Origin: Pirellulaceae bacterium
GTDB taxonomy: Bacteria; Planctomycetota; Planctomycetia; Pirellulales; Pirellulaceae
NCBI GenBank assembly: GCA_022448645.1
Contig: JAKVBZ010000011.1
Coordinates: 1-64,000 of the forward strand
Direction: 5' to 3'
Length of the DNA stretch: 64,000 bases
The notes under the pieces are model-generated. The model searched no databases. It was not told the DNA's origin and saw only the letters and a program-made list of their open reading frames with translations. Below, piece by piece: positions 44,596-55,069 of the stretch; the stretch's first letter is position 1; every line of letters begins with the position of its first letter. Position numbers and translations under genes: made by a program.

Positions 44596-46905
44596 ATGTC
44601 CAGTGAGTCGACCGGAAGCAGTATGGAAGATGTTTGCGCCCGGTTCGAGTTGGCCTTGAATGCGGGTAAGCGGCCTCGACTGGAAGAGTTTTTACAGGCT
44701 TGGCAAGAGCCGGAGTGCTCGCAGCTGTTGCGCACGTTGCTGTCTGTCGAGTTGGCATATCTGACCGAAAAAGGCCAGCCTGTTGCCCGTGATGCCTATG
44801 ACAGGCGGTTTCCGAGTCACCGTGCTGTGATTGCTGAAGTCTTTGAGCTTTGGTCCGAACAGACCTTGGCGGAAACACGAATCTTGGGTGCCGAGGACGA
44901 CACGCTGCTTATGCAATCGTGCTTCGATCGGCTTCGATTGCACGCCCAGGGTGGGTTAGGGCAGATTTTTCGCGCCGGCGATCAGGGTTTGGGGCGTGAC
45001 GTTGCTGTCAAATTCATTCGGGCAAATCTTGCTAACGATCTAGAAAGCAGAAATCGGTTCCGACTGGAAGCAGAAATCACGAGTTGCCTTGAGCATCCTG
45101 GCGTGGTCCCTGTTTATGGATTTGGTGGTGCCGATGAGGGTCGATTGTTCTATGCCATGCGATTCATCGAAGGTGAAACCTTGGATGATTCGATTCGCCG
45201 GTTCTATCATCCCCACGCGCGGAAACAAGCGTCGGCTTCCCAGCAGGACCTGCAGTTCCGTGAACTCCTAGGCCGCTTTGTTGCCATGTGTAAAACCATT
45301 GCCTATGCACATAACCGTGGAATCGTACATCGTGACATCAAGCCCGAAAATGTGATGCTGGGGCGATACGGCGAAACCATCGTGATCGATTGGGGATTGG
45401 CCATTCCGGTCAATCGCGAAGGGGTGTTTAAGCAGAGCACTGAGAAAACTTTGACACCGACGTCCGGCAGCGACACTTCGGCTGTCGAAGGAGTGGTTGC
45501 GGGCACCCCAGCGTACATGAGTCCCGAACAGGCCAGTGGCGGTGCGCTGACGCCAGCCAGCGATATCTATAGCTTGGGATCGACACTCTACAAAGTACTG
45601 ACGGGTCAGGCACCTTTTTCGGGTAGCATCGATGCAATCGTGGCTGATCTGCGCCACGGTAATCTCATGCCTCCTTGCAAGATTGTGAGCAAGACTCCCA
45701 AGGCACTGGAAGCGATTTGTTTGAAGGCAATGTCCCACCATGCGCGAGACCGATATGCGACGGCGCTGGAATTAGCAGAGGACCTGGAGCGATACCTTGC
45801 CGATGCGCCAGTGTTGGCCTACCGCGAACCGTACTCGACAAAGTTGATTCGCTGGGCGCGACGGCATCGAATGATTTCGCTGACCATGCTGGCAGCCTTG
45901 CTGATACTGGCGGTCGTGAGCGTCTCTGCAGCTGTCATGTTTGGGAGACTTCGTGACAATGCCGTGGTGGCTCAACAGGGCGAACACGAGATGCTACGGC
46001 ACAGTTTGTCCGTGTCGGCGCGATTCGCAGCACGCACGATGGCTCACCAAATCGACATCCGCTTGCGGATTCTTGAACACGAAGCTTCCGATGAAGAATT
46101 GTACGAGCTCATGCAGGCCGTCAATGTGGATCCTCAAGACGAGGAGTCTCGGCGGCCCCTGCAAGAATGGTTGGCACGTGTCGTGGACCGACAGACTCAT
46201 TTAGAAGCGTACAGTTGGTTCATTTGTGCGCAAGATGGTGCCCAGATTGCTCGTTCTCCCCACCGAATGGCCGATGGTACACCTTATGCCAGTTTGTCCA
46301 AGAATTATGCTTACCGCGACTACTTTCACGGGCAAGGACGCGATTTCAATACGGACCTGTCTGGTTCCCCACTACAGGAACCTCACATCTCCGTCGCCAT
46401 AGCCAGTTCTAATGATGGCACGCTACTCGTCGTCTTTTCGGTACCTATTCCCAGTGAACCAGGACTCCCGCCGCAGGGAATTGTGGGAATGACCGTCGAA
46501 CTGGGAAGATTCGCTGATTTACGGATTCCGTTGCCATGGGGACAAAAAGTCCTTCTGGTTGATACCCGTACCTACTATATGAAATATGGTGACGGTGAAA
46601 TTCGGGGAGAAGGACTTATTCTCCACCATGACGATCTCTCTCAGTTTGTAAAACGTCAACAAACGCTGCCACATGTGGACGATGCGTTGGTGAAGCAATT
46701 GCGAAATGCCAAATCACAATGGACGACGGATGCCAGTGACCAGGATATCGATAATGTATTGGAAGGAATCTATCACGATCCATTGGTTACCGAGCAAGAC
46801 ACCCATTGGTTAGCGGCGTTTGCTCCAGTCATTTTGTCGGCCCGCACAGAAACAGCCGATGCTTACGACACAAGCTTGTTCGTCATTGTGCAGCAGCAGC
46901 AATGA
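44596..46905 (+). CDS. Transmembrane Ser/Thr protein kinase with C-terminal Cache-like sensor
   Basis: 769 residues. An N-terminal helical region (1-110) precedes the kinase domain (about 112-410): Gly-rich loop HAQGGLGQIF, catalytic K139 (DVAVKF), catalytic HRD (H245-R246-D247) in IVHRDIKPENVML, metal loop DWG (D265-W266-G267) in place of the usual DFG, activation end AGTPAYMSPEQASGG. One membrane helix at about 427-450 is followed by an extracellular Cache-like domain (about 460-690; SWFICAQDGAQIARSP, KNYAYRDYFHG, HISVAIASSNDGTLLVVFSVPI). The sensor is C-terminal to the kinase, so signals would cross the membrane back to the kinase. It starts 9 bp after the FAH gene. Confidence 0.85.
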   Translation: MSSESTGSSMEDVCARFELALNAGKRPRLEEFLQAWQEPECSQLLRTLLSVELAYLTEKGQPVARDAYDRRFPSHRAVIAEVFELWSEQTLAETRILGAEDDTLLMQSCFDRLRLHAQGGLGQIFRAGDQGLGRDVAVKFIRANLANDLESRNRFRLEAEITSCLEHPGVVPVYGFGGADEGRLFYAMRFIEGETLDDSIRRFYHPHARKQASASQQDLQFRELLGRFVAMCKTIAYAHNRGIVHRDIKPENVMLGRYGETIVIDWGLAIPVNREGVFKQSTEKTLTPTSGSDTSAVEGVVAGTPAYMSPEQASGGALTPASDIYSLGSTLYKVLTGQAPFSGSIDAIVADLRHGNLMPPCKIVSKTPKALEAICLKAMSHHARDRYATALELAEDLERYLADAPVLAYREPYSTKLIRWARRHRMISLTMLAALLILAVVSVSAAVMFGRLRDNAVVAQQGEHEMLRHSLSVSARFAARTMAHQIDIRLRILEHEASDEELYELMQAVNVDPQDEESRRPLQEWLARVVDRQTHLEAYSWFICAQDGAQIARSPHRMADGTPYASLSKNYAYRDYFHGQGRDFNTDLSGSPLQEPHISVAIASSNDGTLLVVFSVPIPSEPGLPPQGIVGMTVELGRFADLRIPLPWGQKVLLVDTRTYYMKYGDGEIRGEGLILHHDDLSQFVKRQQTLPHVDDALVKQLRNAKSQWTTDASDQDIDNVLEGIYHDPLVTEQDTHWLAAFAPVILSARTETADAYDTSLFVIVQQQQ

Positions 46906-46937
46906 AGTGATTCACGAGGCATTCTTGAATCACTTTT
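46906..46937 (+). terminator. Probable terminator after the Ser/Thr kinase gene
   Basis: A perfect 9-bp inverted repeat AGTGATTCA (46906-46914) / TGAATCACT (46926-46934), 11-base loop, then TTT. It begins directly after the stop of the kinase gene. The T-tract is short, so efficiency is uncertain. Confidence 0.55.
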
Positions 46938-47129
46938 CCGCAAACATCCGAGCGGATCATCTTTAATGTACGTGACCTTCTTTGTCGTCGCAGCTGTTGG
47001 ACGTGTTAAACTTTGGCGATTGCATGAAAAACACAAGCTGTGAATCTGGTATTCCGAAAGTGCTGCGCTAATTCCGATGGTTGTTTGTATATCTATCAAA
47101 TTAACGTTTTGGAATAGAACGGTTTTCTC

Positions 47130-48164
47130 ATGCGAATTCTATTTGTTTCCCCCGCATTGTTATTCGCCTTGTTCCTGCCTTTGACGGTATCCGGAGACGA
47201 AACCCGTCGTAGCAAAGCAGACAAACACGCTCCCGCTGGTCTGATGGGTGATCATATGCACCAACAGGGCGAATGGATGGTGGAATACAAGTACATGAAT
47301 ATGTACATGGAAGACAACCGTATCGGTTCGACGCCAATCAGTGATGCGGATGCGATTTCCATCGGGAACAGCCTGGGAACCAACTTTGGAGCCACACCGA
47401 CTCAAATGACGATGGAGATGCACATGCTCCACATCATGTACGGTGTGAGTAATGATATTACTGCTTACACGATGGTCATGCTGCCGAGTCTGACCATGGA
47501 CCACATTCGTGGTCCAGGAAATCCTGCTGGTCCCGGAACGCCATTTACGACTCACAACAGTGGATTTGGCGACCTTGGCTTAGGTGCTCTCCTCCGCCTC
47601 TACACGGACGACGACGATGACTTGGTTTTGAACCTTGGTGCAACGGTGCCAACCGGTGATCTTTTCAGCACCACGAGCATTCCAACCGGTGGAGCCATGT
47701 CTCAGCCGTTGCCGTTCCCGATGCGACTTGGAAGTGGCACGTTCAACATGCGTCCCGCCATGACTTGGAAACGGTACTTTTGCTGCAGCTCCGTCGGCTT
47801 GCAGTATTCGTCTGACCATCCAATTGGAAACAACTATCGTGGCTATTCGGTGGGAGACGATTTTCGATTGAACACGTGGTACAGCCGATTGGTGCGGGAT
47901 AAACTGGCTTTGAGTGCTCGACTTGAGAGTCGCTGGTTGACGAATTTCGACGGCAATGACCCACAAACAATGGATAATGTTATCAGCACGAATGTCGAAT
48001 CCTTTCGTGGTGGCTATACACTCAACCTCGGCCTGGGCGTGATGGCTTTATTCAACGGACATCTAATCAACGTAGAACTCGTGCCCCGGTTGTATCAGGA
48101 CCTTGACGGAATCCAACTGGAAACGGATTGGGCATTCATTGGAAGTTGGTCACGAGCCTTTTGA
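47130..48164 (+). CDS. Outer-membrane beta-barrel-type exported protein ('transporter' family)
   Basis: 344 residues. A signal peptide (1-22, FALFLPLTVSGDE) is followed by a Met/His-rich N-terminus (LMGDHMHQQGEWMVEYKYMN) and alternating amphipathic strands to the C-terminal aromatic residue F344, typical of an outer-membrane beta-barrel. Proteins beginning with this 'MGDHMH.QGEWM..YRYM' pattern are found across Gram-negative bacteria near copper or metal genes and are annotated only as transporters. The barrel and export are well supported by sequence. Substrate is unknown, though the metal-ligand-rich N-terminus suggests copper. Confidence 0.65.
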   Translation: MRILFVSPALLFALFLPLTVSGDETRRSKADKHAPAGLMGDHMHQQGEWMVEYKYMNMYMEDNRIGSTPISDADAISIGNSLGTNFGATPTQMTMEMHMLHIMYGVSNDITAYTMVMLPSLTMDHIRGPGNPAGPGTPFTTHNSGFGDLGLGALLRLYTDDDDDLVLNLGATVPTGDLFSTTSIPTGGAMSQPLPFPMRLGSGTFNMRPAMTWKRYFCCSSVGLQYSSDHPIGNNYRGYSVGDDFRLNTWYSRLVRDKLALSARLESRWLTNFDGNDPQTMDNVISTNVESFRGGYTLNLGLGVMALFNGHLINVELVPRLYQDLDGIQLETDWAFIGSWSRAF

Positions 48165-48363
48165 GGGTGCCGTTTTTAAACTTGCCGAGCACCTCCAGAA
48201 GAAGAAACAGTCGTCCGGACTCAGTCAACGCGTGTCCTGCCGGAACATGGGTCGCTTGTCGTGAGTGTGAAATCGAACTGGATGTCTGTTTTTAAATCGA
48301 AGCACGTGCGCTGTCCCGGCAATGACTCACGCGATCGTGGTGTGGCCTTCTAAATGGTGCAGC

Positions 48364-49446
48364 TTAGCTGTCCAAAGTGTACGTTTCATAGGGCCGGCAA
48401 CACGGGTTTCCTCGTGACACGTGCATGCGCCCTGCGGTGGGCTGGACCACCAGTGAGAACACCGTTTTCCAAAAACCGTGATGCGGGTCGTCATTTTCGT
48501 GCCGGCAAATTGAGCGCGGATAACGATCGTGATCGGATAGAAACCTTTGCACATCATCAATAGTGAAGGGGTGCGAGTTTTCGGCAAGTAACTTATCGAT
48601 ACGATGTTTTCTTGGGCGCGAATCGATCAGTTCCGAAAAAGAGTCATTGATGGCGGTCAGATCTGGATGCACACAGTGATTGGTGTGCGTGATATAACCA
48701 GCTCCCTCGTCACGAAGAACTCGAATGGCATCTAGCGTAATTTCTAGGTCCGCTGGCCCTTGAGGTGTCGCCAGCATCACGTTCGCAGGGATTGCATGCT
48801 TGGCCTGGGCGACAGCCGTGCTGACCTCGTCGAACGTCGTGGCTTGATGGATGGCTCGCAGCACGAAATAGTACGGTACGCCCGTTTCCCGAGACGGGGC
48901 CGGGAGGGCGTTGCCACACATAGCAATCCCTGCACGATTCAATCCGAAATAGGAGATCAGTCCGGCCGGTGTGAGTGCCATCCATGCTGGCCTGCCAACG
49001 GGGCGCCGCGTCAACACGACGATGAATTCGTCTAACCAGGGGTCGTTGTCCCAGTTTTGGGCGACGATGGCATGTCCATCCGCCGTGGCGTTGGCAGAGA
49101 TCGAGAAGGACGTGCAACCCGATTCTGGTTCTGGTAAGAATTGATTGCGAACTTGCAGCAGCATCAGGGCTGCCAGAGAGACGCCAGCGGCTTCGGCGGT
49201 GCCTCTCATTTCGGCAACCATGTCGGGAGAATATGCTTCGGCCAAAGGAATGCTGGCTTCGGCAATGGACATGGCACGAGCGGGAGAAATCGCCACGGTC
49301 TTGTTGCAGTGGGACACTGCGATCTCGCAAAATCCACGGATCGGTTCTCGCAGCGATTCGCCAATCTGACGGCCCATCTCACGTGGCGTTCCGTCGACGG
49401 AGACTTCAGGATACCGAGTTGACCCGTGGCCCTTACCCGAGTTCAT
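48364..49446 (-). CDS. C45-family autoprocessing acyltransferase/peptidase-like hydrolase
   Basis: 360 residues of the Ntn-hydrolase group that includes acyl-CoA:6-aminopenicillanic acid acyltransferase. The autoprocessing site is G110-C111 (ESGCTSFSI), where C111 would become the N-terminal nucleophile after self-cleavage. Conserved segments are VSVDGTPREMGRQIG, EMRGTAEAAGVS, GHAIVAQNWDND, LNRAGIAMCGNAL, and THTNHCVHPDL. Bacterial relatives may hydrolyse N-acyl or peptide bonds. It is the last gene of a three-gene unit with the DeoR regulator and the E1 fusion, ending 6 bp after the E1 stop. Physiological substrate is unknown. Confidence 0.82.
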   Translation of the reverse strand: MNSGKGHGSTRYPEVSVDGTPREMGRQIGESLREPIRGFCEIAVSHCNKTVAISPARAMSIAEASIPLAEAYSPDMVAEMRGTAEAAGVSLAALMLLQVRNQFLPEPESGCTSFSISANATADGHAIVAQNWDNDPWLDEFIVVLTRRPVGRPAWMALTPAGLISYFGLNRAGIAMCGNALPAPSRETGVPYYFVLRAIHQATTFDEVSTAVAQAKHAIPANVMLATPQGPADLEITLDAIRVLRDEGAGYITHTNHCVHPDLTAINDSFSELIDSRPRKHRIDKLLAENSHPFTIDDVQRFLSDHDRYPRSICRHENDDPHHGFWKTVFSLVVQPTAGRMHVSRGNPCCRPYETYTLDS

Positions 49447-49452
49447 TTTCGT

Positions 49453-51927
49453 TTAAACTCCCTCTCGGCTACGTCTCAATTGCTCCTCGACGGATGTGTC
49501 CCGACTTGGTTGATATCCACTGATCGGCAAAATAAATTCGTGAAGTGCATCGATCATGTCTGCTGGCTGTGGAAAAAATGAGGTTTCTAGTTCATCCGCA
49601 GGCGTAATCCAATTGCGGGCACCCACGACGACCGGCGGAGCGTCTAATTCGTCGAAGGCTAGCTGAGTAATCTTACTGGCAAGTGTGTGCAAAAAGCTGC
49701 CGCGTTCACATGCATCCGAGGTAAGCAATATTTTTCGTGTCTTGCGCAATGACTCCAGTACGATCGTGAAATCAAACGGCACCAACGTCCTGGCGTCGAT
49801 CACTTCGCAACTTAGTCCATGTTCGCTTTGTAATTTGTCGGCAGCCTCCAATGCACGGTATAACGTGGCTCCGATGGACAGGATCGTTACGTCACTTCCT
49901 GTTCTTTTGATGTCAGCCTTGCCGATTGGCACTGTATAGGGTTCTTGGGGAACACCTCCCGGATGAAATAACTCAGGTTGGTCATAGATTCTTTGGCTCT
50001 CGAAAAATACCACCGGATCGCTTCCCATCAACGCGGCGGACATGAGTCCCTTGGCATCGTACGGTGAGGCGGGAAAAATGATTTTCAGTCCTGGGATGTG
50101 GGTACAAATACTGGTCCAATCCTGGCTATGTTGGGCGCCATACTTGGACCCTACAGAAACACGCAGGACGACTGGCATGTGTAGCAGGCCACCTGACATG
50201 GATTGCCACTTGGCCATTTGATTGAAGACCTCATCGCCAGCTCGACCGAGAAAATCACAATACATCAATTCGACGAGCGGGCGTCCTCCTTCGAGTGCAT
50301 AGCCAACGGCTGTGCCCACGATTGCACCTTCACTGATTGGCGAATTGAACAAACGATGGTACGGCAACGACTCTGTGAGGCCACGGTATACCGCAAAGGC
50401 GCCTCCCCAGTCGCGATTCTCTTCGCCATACGCGATCAACATGGGATCTTGATAAAACCGGTCAATAATCGCTTCAAACAATGCATCTCGAATCCCGATG
50501 CAACGTTGTTTGGATAAAACTTGTCCGTCTTGGTCCACTCCCGAGCGAGAGCGTTTGGCCAATTGCTGCACACGTGGATTCTCATCCTTGGGAAGCAAGA
50601 CTTCCGCCGGTGCGTTTGTTGCGGTCGATGTCGTGGTATTGGAAAACATGACTCGATCCAACAAAGATCCCGCCGAGGTTAGGTTCGGCCTTGGTGCGAG
50701 GTCCACATCCGAAGCTTTGCGATAAGCTCGTAACATCCGTTCATTCACGTCAGCCTGGATGGCGTCTAATTCACCCATGCTGCAAACGTGGCTGTTCATG
50801 AGGTCGTTAGCAAAGACGGTGAGCGGGTCAATGTCTCGCCAGTCGTCGATTTCTGCCTTTTCACGGTATGAACTGGCGTCAGAGGGTGAGTGACCGCTAA
50901 AACGATACGTGACCGTGTCGAGTAGAACGGGGCCTTGTCTTTCAGCAATCGTCTGCTGGCTTCGTCGAATGGAGTCAATTACGGCCAAAGGGTTGTAACC
51001 GTCAACGCGTTCAGCATGCATCTGATTAGGACACAAACCGGCACCCATGCGAGCCAAAACTTTAAAGCCCATGGTTTCACCGACCGGTTGTCCACCCATT
51101 CCGTAAAAGTTGTTGACAAAATTCATGATCAACGGCAGGCCACCTCGATGAGCTTCGTCCCATAGTTCCTTGAACTGGTCCATGTTGGCAAAACAGAGTG
51201 CTTCCCAAGTCGGCCCGCATCCTGCAGCCGCGTCGCCAATGTTGGCAATGATGACGCCTGGTTGCCGTTGTACGTGTTTAAAAAGTGCTGCTCCGACGGC
51301 AATGTCCGCGGATCCTCCCACAATGGCATTGTTGGGATAGATACCAAAGGGTGTGAAAAACGCATGCATCGAACCGCCCAGGCCCTTGTTGAAACCTGCT
51401 TCACGGCCAAAGATTTCTGCCAGCGCACCAAAGATAAGAAAGTCGATGGCCAAATCACGAACGGTACCACTGGCACCCTGCTCAACGATGCGTAAGCAGC
51501 TACCATCAAAGTGGTTCTCCATCACTTCATGCAACGTTGTCTCGTCGAGTTTGGCAATCGCTGACAGACCTTTGGCCAGGATTTCGCCGTGACTTCGATG
51601 AGACCCATAGATGTGGTCGTCGACGTTCAATAAGAAGGATTGACCCACCGCAGCGGATTCTTGACCAATGGAAAGATGCGCCGGACCTGCATGCTTGTAT
51701 TCAACCTGCTCGTAATGACCTTGCTTCTTTACTGACTCCAGCATGGTCTCGAACGAGCGGATCACCAGCATGTCGTGCTGGATCCGCAGCAAGTCGTCTC
51801 GCGTCAGTGTTCCGTCCGCTAATTCGTCCGCGATGGTGCGGTTATATTGATTTATGGGAATCGGCAGTAACTCGATCTGATCTCGAGAACGCACTTTTCG
51901 AGGATCGATCGTTTGGCTTTTAGGCAT
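49453..51927 (-). CDS. 2-oxoacid dehydrogenase E1, alpha-beta fusion
   Basis: 824 residues. Residues about 30-410 are the E1 alpha (thiamine-diphosphate binding: [20 protein letters not shown]...[12 protein letters not shown]), and about 480-800 are E1 beta ([57 protein letters not shown]). The enzyme decarboxylates a 2-oxoacid and passes the acyl group to lipoyl-E2. Fused E1 alpha-beta is common in planctomycetes and Bacteroidetes, usually in branched-chain 2-oxoacid or acetoin-type complexes. The sequence alone does not fix the substrate. It overlaps the upstream DeoR gene by 8 bp. E2 is divergent, and no E3 gene is in the window. Confidence 0.88.
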   Translation of the reverse strand: MPKSQTIDPRKVRSRDQIELLPIPINQYNRTIADELADGTLTRDDLLRIQHDMLVIRSFETMLESVKKQGHYEQVEYKHAGPAHLSIGQESAAVGQSFLLNVDDHIYGSHRSHGEILAKGLSAIAKLDETTLHEVMENHFDGSCLRIVEQGASGTVRDLAIDFLIFGALAEIFGREAGFNKGLGGSMHAFFTPFGIYPNNAIVGGSADIAVGAALFKHVQRQPGVIIANIGDAAAGCGPTWEALCFANMDQFKELWDEAHRGGLPLIMNFVNNFYGMGGQPVGETMGFKVLARMGAGLCPNQMHAERVDGYNPLAVIDSIRRSQQTIAERQGPVLLDTVTYRFSGHSPSDASSYREKAEIDDWRDIDPLTVFANDLMNSHVCSMGELDAIQADVNERMLRAYRKASDVDLAPRPNLTSAGSLLDRVMFSNTTTSTATNAPAEVLLPKDENPRVQQLAKRSRSGVDQDGQVLSKQRCIGIRDALFEAIIDRFYQDPMLIAYGEENRDWGGAFAVYRGLTESLPYHRLFNSPISEGAIVGTAVGYALEGGRPLVELMYCDFLGRAGDEVFNQMAKWQSMSGGLLHMPVVLRVSVGSKYGAQHSQDWTSICTHIPGLKIIFPASPYDAKGLMSAALMGSDPVVFFESQRIYDQPELFHPGGVPQEPYTVPIGKADIKRTGSDVTILSIGATLYRALEAADKLQSEHGLSCEVIDARTLVPFDFTIVLESLRKTRKILLTSDACERGSFLHTLASKITQLAFDELDAPPVVVGARNWITPADELETSFFPQPADMIDALHEFILPISGYQPSRDTSVEEQLRRSREGV

Positions 51928-52729
51928 GTTGTGGTATCTCCGGAGGATATATCAACTCAATTTGATGTTCGGAAAAAAAATCTTGCCAATGTTGTGTTGG
52001 TTGAGATTCTGTGATCACCAGATCGACTTCTTCCCATCGAGCGATCCGATACAATGAAGGAGCAGCGAATTTACTGCTGTCCACCAGCAGCACTGTTTTC
52101 TGCGCGTTGCGAACGACAATCTGATGCAGGTGTGCACTTTCCATGTCGTTTGCAGAGGGGCCAAAATCCATACTCACTCCATCCGCACCTATGAATGCTA
52201 TGTATCCCCGCAACTGATCCAACGAGTTCACCGCCAGCGGTCCTACCGTGTCCATTCTTGCCGCGCGGTACTGGCCGCCCAGCAAAACGACGTTGACTCC
52301 CGGTGCGTTCAATTCCGAAGCCAACCGTAAGCTTGTCGCAATGACCGAAACGTCTTTAAGCTGACGCAAGTGAGGTGACATCTGAAGGCAAGTCGTGCCC
52401 GAATCTACGAAAACATGATCGCCGTCACAGATCGACTCGGCGGCCAAGCGGCCAATCACTTGTTTGGCTTCCGGATTGCGGCGAATCTTGGCGTGAAACG
52501 AATAATCGACTTGAGGACGTAGTGTCGCTCCACCATGCACAATCTGGATGTCCTCTTCGGAAGCCAGTCGCCGCAGGTCTCGCCGTACGGTCGCTTCGGA
52601 GACGTCCAGGTCGACAGCCAGATGACTTACAGAAACACGCTTCTTCTCCAAAAGCGCAGTCATGATCCAATCACGTCGGCTCACCGACGTGGGCAAATGT
52701 GAGGCAGCGGTGTCGTTTTTTTGTCGCAT
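51920..52729 (-). CDS. DeoR-family transcription regulator
   Basis: 269 residues. The N-terminal winged helix-turn-helix (about 18-75) has the DeoR signature [39 protein letters not shown], and the C-terminal DeoRC sugar-phosphate sensor (about 90-250) has [33 protein letters not shown] and [21 protein letters not shown]. DeoR regulators usually respond to sugar phosphates and repress nearby catabolic operons. It is the first gene of the operon with E1 and the C45 hydrolase, and divergent from E2 with only 89 bp between, so it likely controls both. The ligand cannot be fixed. Confidence 0.85.
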   Translation of the reverse strand: MRQKNDTAASHLPTSVSRRDWIMTALLEKKRVSVSHLAVDLDVSEATVRRDLRRLASEEDIQIVHGGATLRPQVDYSFHAKIRRNPEAKQVIGRLAAESICDGDHVFVDSGTTCLQMSPHLRQLKDVSVIATSLRLASELNAPGVNVVLLGGQYRAARMDTVGPLAVNSLDQLRGYIAFIGADGVSMDFGPSANDMESAHLHQIVVRNAQKTVLLVDSSKFAAPSLYRIARWEEVDLVITESQPTQHWQDFFSEHQIELIYPPEIPQHA

Positions 52730-52818
52730 TGGTGTTCGCTTGTTGCAATAATTGGGTCTAATTGTGTAATATATTTGAGCGAAGCGTCGTTGTGAAGTAT
52801 CCCAGGAAGGAAGATCGC
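52730..52818. promoter_or_regulatory. Divergent control region, deoR/E1/C45 against E2
   Basis: 89 bp contain both promoters and the probable DeoR operator. The AT-rich CAATAATTGGGTCTAATTG at about 52746-52764 has short inverted ends CAAT/ATTG. It is the best local candidate for an operator. A following TGTAATATAT is a fair -10 region for the E2 transcript. This assignment is by inspection only. Confidence 0.4.
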
Positions 52819-54066
52819 ATGTCCAACAGTCCCACGAGTTCCGCGGGTGTGATCCCGATTTTGATGCCAGAAGCCGGGAACACCATGGAGGAAGGGTCCG
52901 TATTGGCTTGGCGAGTTCAGGTGGGTGCCCAGGTTGCCGTGGGTGAAATTCTGTGCGAAATCGAAACGGATAAAGCGACCATCGAGTACGAATCTCCAGC
53001 GGCCGGCCGACTAGCCAAGATTGTTGCGGCGGAGGGAGACATCGTGGCCGTCAAACAACCGATTGCGTATTTTGCCGAGTCGGATGCCGAATTGAGCGAT
53101 TACTTAGCAGCAGCCGGCGGCGGCGACACAAACGATTCGGCTGAACCGAGTGGCGCCGTTGCCAATCAGTCCACTGTTGCGCCAGCTGCTGTGCTCTCGA
53201 ACCCGACAGCATCTCCGCCGTTGACATTTGCTACCGATCGAGGACTGGCCTTCCCGGCCTCACCAGCCGTGCGACGTTTGGCTCGAGAACGCGGTTTCGA
53301 TTTGACCTCGTTCGGCAAAGGTTCGGGGCCAGGAGGTCGTATCCTCACCACCGATTTGGATAGGTTAGCAGCGTTGCCCGCTGCGGCAAGCTCTGCGAGT
53401 ACGACGCGCCAGCCGTTGAGCAAAATGCGCCGACGTATTGGTGAGCGACTGGTGAGTGCCAAGCAGTCCATCCCGCATTTTTATGTGCGGACGACTGTGA
53501 TTGCTGACGAACTGTGGCAGGTTTTCCAACAGATGAAGGGTGACGGTTGCACACTGAATGACTTGGTGATGTTGGCCTGTGGGAAAACGCTGTTGCGGTT
53601 CCCGGGATTTCGTAGCCGTATCGAAGGGGATGAGATTGTCGAAGAGACTGGCGTACATATTGGAATGGCGGTAGGTCTCGACGAAGGTTTAGTGGTGCCA
53701 GTTGTTCGAGATGTTCAACAGATGTCCTTGGTACAGTTGTCGGTGGCAACCAGGCAGATTGTGGACAATGCTCGACGCGGAACTGTGGCCAACATGGGGA
53801 CTGGTGTTTTTACCATCAGCAATCTCGGGATGTATGGCGTCGAAGAGTTTAGTGCCATCATCAATCCGCCAGAAGCGGGTATCCTGGCTGTGGGCGCAGT
53901 TCGCGAAGAGGTCATCGTTGAAAACGGAGCGATGCGTCCTGGACGCGTGATGACCTTGACTTTGTCTGCCGACCATCGTGTCGTAGATGGTGTCATGGCG
54001 GCTCAATTCATGGCGGATCTTAAGCGAGGGTTGGAGTCGATAGGCGAACTCGTGGGAACATCCTAG
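52819..54066 (+). CDS. Dihydrolipoamide acyltransferase (E2) of a 2-oxoacid dehydrogenase complex
   Basis: 415 residues. One lipoyl domain at about 10-85, with the lipoylated K52 in EIETDKATIEYE; an Ala/Pro-rich linker; an E3-binding domain at about 150-185 (FPASPAVRRLARERG...PGGRILTTDL); a catalytic domain at about 205-415 ending with DHRVVDGVMAAQFMADL (active His). It receives acyl groups from the E1 encoded by the divergent operon. The ATG at 52819 follows AGGAAGGAAGA. An in-frame start 57 bp upstream would extend into the shared control region. Only one lipoyl domain is present, as in branched-chain or acetoin-type E2. Confidence 0.9.
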   Translation: MSNSPTSSAGVIPILMPEAGNTMEEGSVLAWRVQVGAQVAVGEILCEIETDKATIEYESPAAGRLAKIVAAEGDIVAVKQPIAYFAESDAELSDYLAAAGGGDTNDSAEPSGAVANQSTVAPAAVLSNPTASPPLTFATDRGLAFPASPAVRRLARERGFDLTSFGKGSGPGGRILTTDLDRLAALPAAASSASTTRQPLSKMRRRIGERLVSAKQSIPHFYVRTTVIADELWQVFQQMKGDGCTLNDLVMLACGKTLLRFPGFRSRIEGDEIVEETGVHIGMAVGLDEGLVVPVVRDVQQMSLVQLSVATRQIVDNARRGTVANMGTGVFTISNLGMYGVEEFSAIINPPEAGILAVGAVREEVIVENGAMRPGRVMTLTLSADHRVVDGVMAAQFMADLKRGLESIGELVGTS

Positions 54067-54131
54067 TGAGGAGTTCGTTTACCACCTGCGGCCGGGCGGT
54101 AAACAAGACGTACGATCTCTCGTTTCAAACT

Positions 54132-54965
54132 TTACAATTCACGGATTCGAATATTCTTCCAACGGCATTTGGCACCGACCGGCCAACCCTTGCCTCCGTG
54201 AACTTGCACGGCGATGCTACCAGACGTACCTAGTAACTTAAGGACGTGTTCTTTCTTTTCCTGGTAACGAGCGTTCGTTGAGTTACTGCCATCAAAGTCA
54301 TTGACCATTAAGTCATTAATCCATGTGGTGATCCGTGGATATTTTCCTTCGACACGGACAAGTGCCGTATTCCAGTCGTGCAATTTCCATGCATCGACCC
54401 AATCCTGTGGATCGCAAGTGTGAACCAAACCCAATGCTTCGGCTGTCTTATGTTCAGCAGTAGTGATACCGATAAGATTTTTCTCGTTATCATATTTGCC
54501 GTTAATGTCAAACGTGCGGGTGTTAAACGCTCCCGTACCTTCGCCATACAGATGGCCGACGTTTCCTTTGTCATGGTAGTCGACCATCATTTGGAAACAT
54601 TCGCCACGATCATTGCCTCGCAGGAAAAAACCAGAGCAGACTCCCCAGTCCGGTTTCATGTCCACCATCACTTCAAAGTCACCGAATTTGGCATCGGTGA
54701 GCAGGATGCCTCCATTACCCGATCCGGGTGGGTCTTGTTCGCCGGTGATGGTGCCGTCTTCGACCTGCCAATGGCCGCCAGTTCCATGTCCGATTGCCGC
54801 CGGATTCTTATGCCAGCCGTTTAACGTCTTGCCGTCAAACAATGTGACCCATTCGTTCTTTTTGGGGGCAGCATAGGCTCGTGAATGTAGGCTGCCAATG
54901 GTGGCTGTGCTGACGACAAGGCTGGAAGTGGTGGTGAGAAATTCTCGTCGCGTGGATCGCTGCAT
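54132..54965 (-). CDS. DUF1080 (3-keto-disaccharide hydrolase) secreted protein
   Basis: 277 residues. A twin-arginine signal (RSTRREFLTTTSSLVVST) precedes a DUF1080 concanavalin-like domain: VTLFDGKTLNGWHKN, HWQVEDGTITGEQDPPGSGNGGILLTD (split here by position), FEVMVDMKPDWGVCSGFFLRG, and the late IAVQVHGGKGWPVGAKCRWKNIRIREL. DUF1080 proteins are abundant in planctomycetes, and some have been shown to hydrolyse 3-keto-disaccharides. It stands alone at the end of E2 and is convergent with it. Confidence 0.88.
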   Translation of the reverse strand: MQRSTRREFLTTTSSLVVSTATIGSLHSRAYAAPKKNEWVTLFDGKTLNGWHKNPAAIGHGTGGHWQVEDGTITGEQDPPGSGNGGILLTDAKFGDFEVMVDMKPDWGVCSGFFLRGNDRGECFQMMVDYHDKGNVGHLYGEGTGAFNTRTFDINGKYDNEKNLIGITTAEHKTAEALGLVHTCDPQDWVDAWKLHDWNTALVRVEGKYPRITTWINDLMVNDFDGSNSTNARYQEKKEHVLKLLGTSGSIAVQVHGGKGWPVGAKCRWKNIRIREL

Positions 54966-55069
54966 TTCTAACTCCCTGGAATGTCAACTAGTGTTTACGG
55001 TACATGATAAGTGTTTGTGGAAGACTCAGCAACGATGAGGTCACGACGGCATACCACTCCGTCCGGCAG

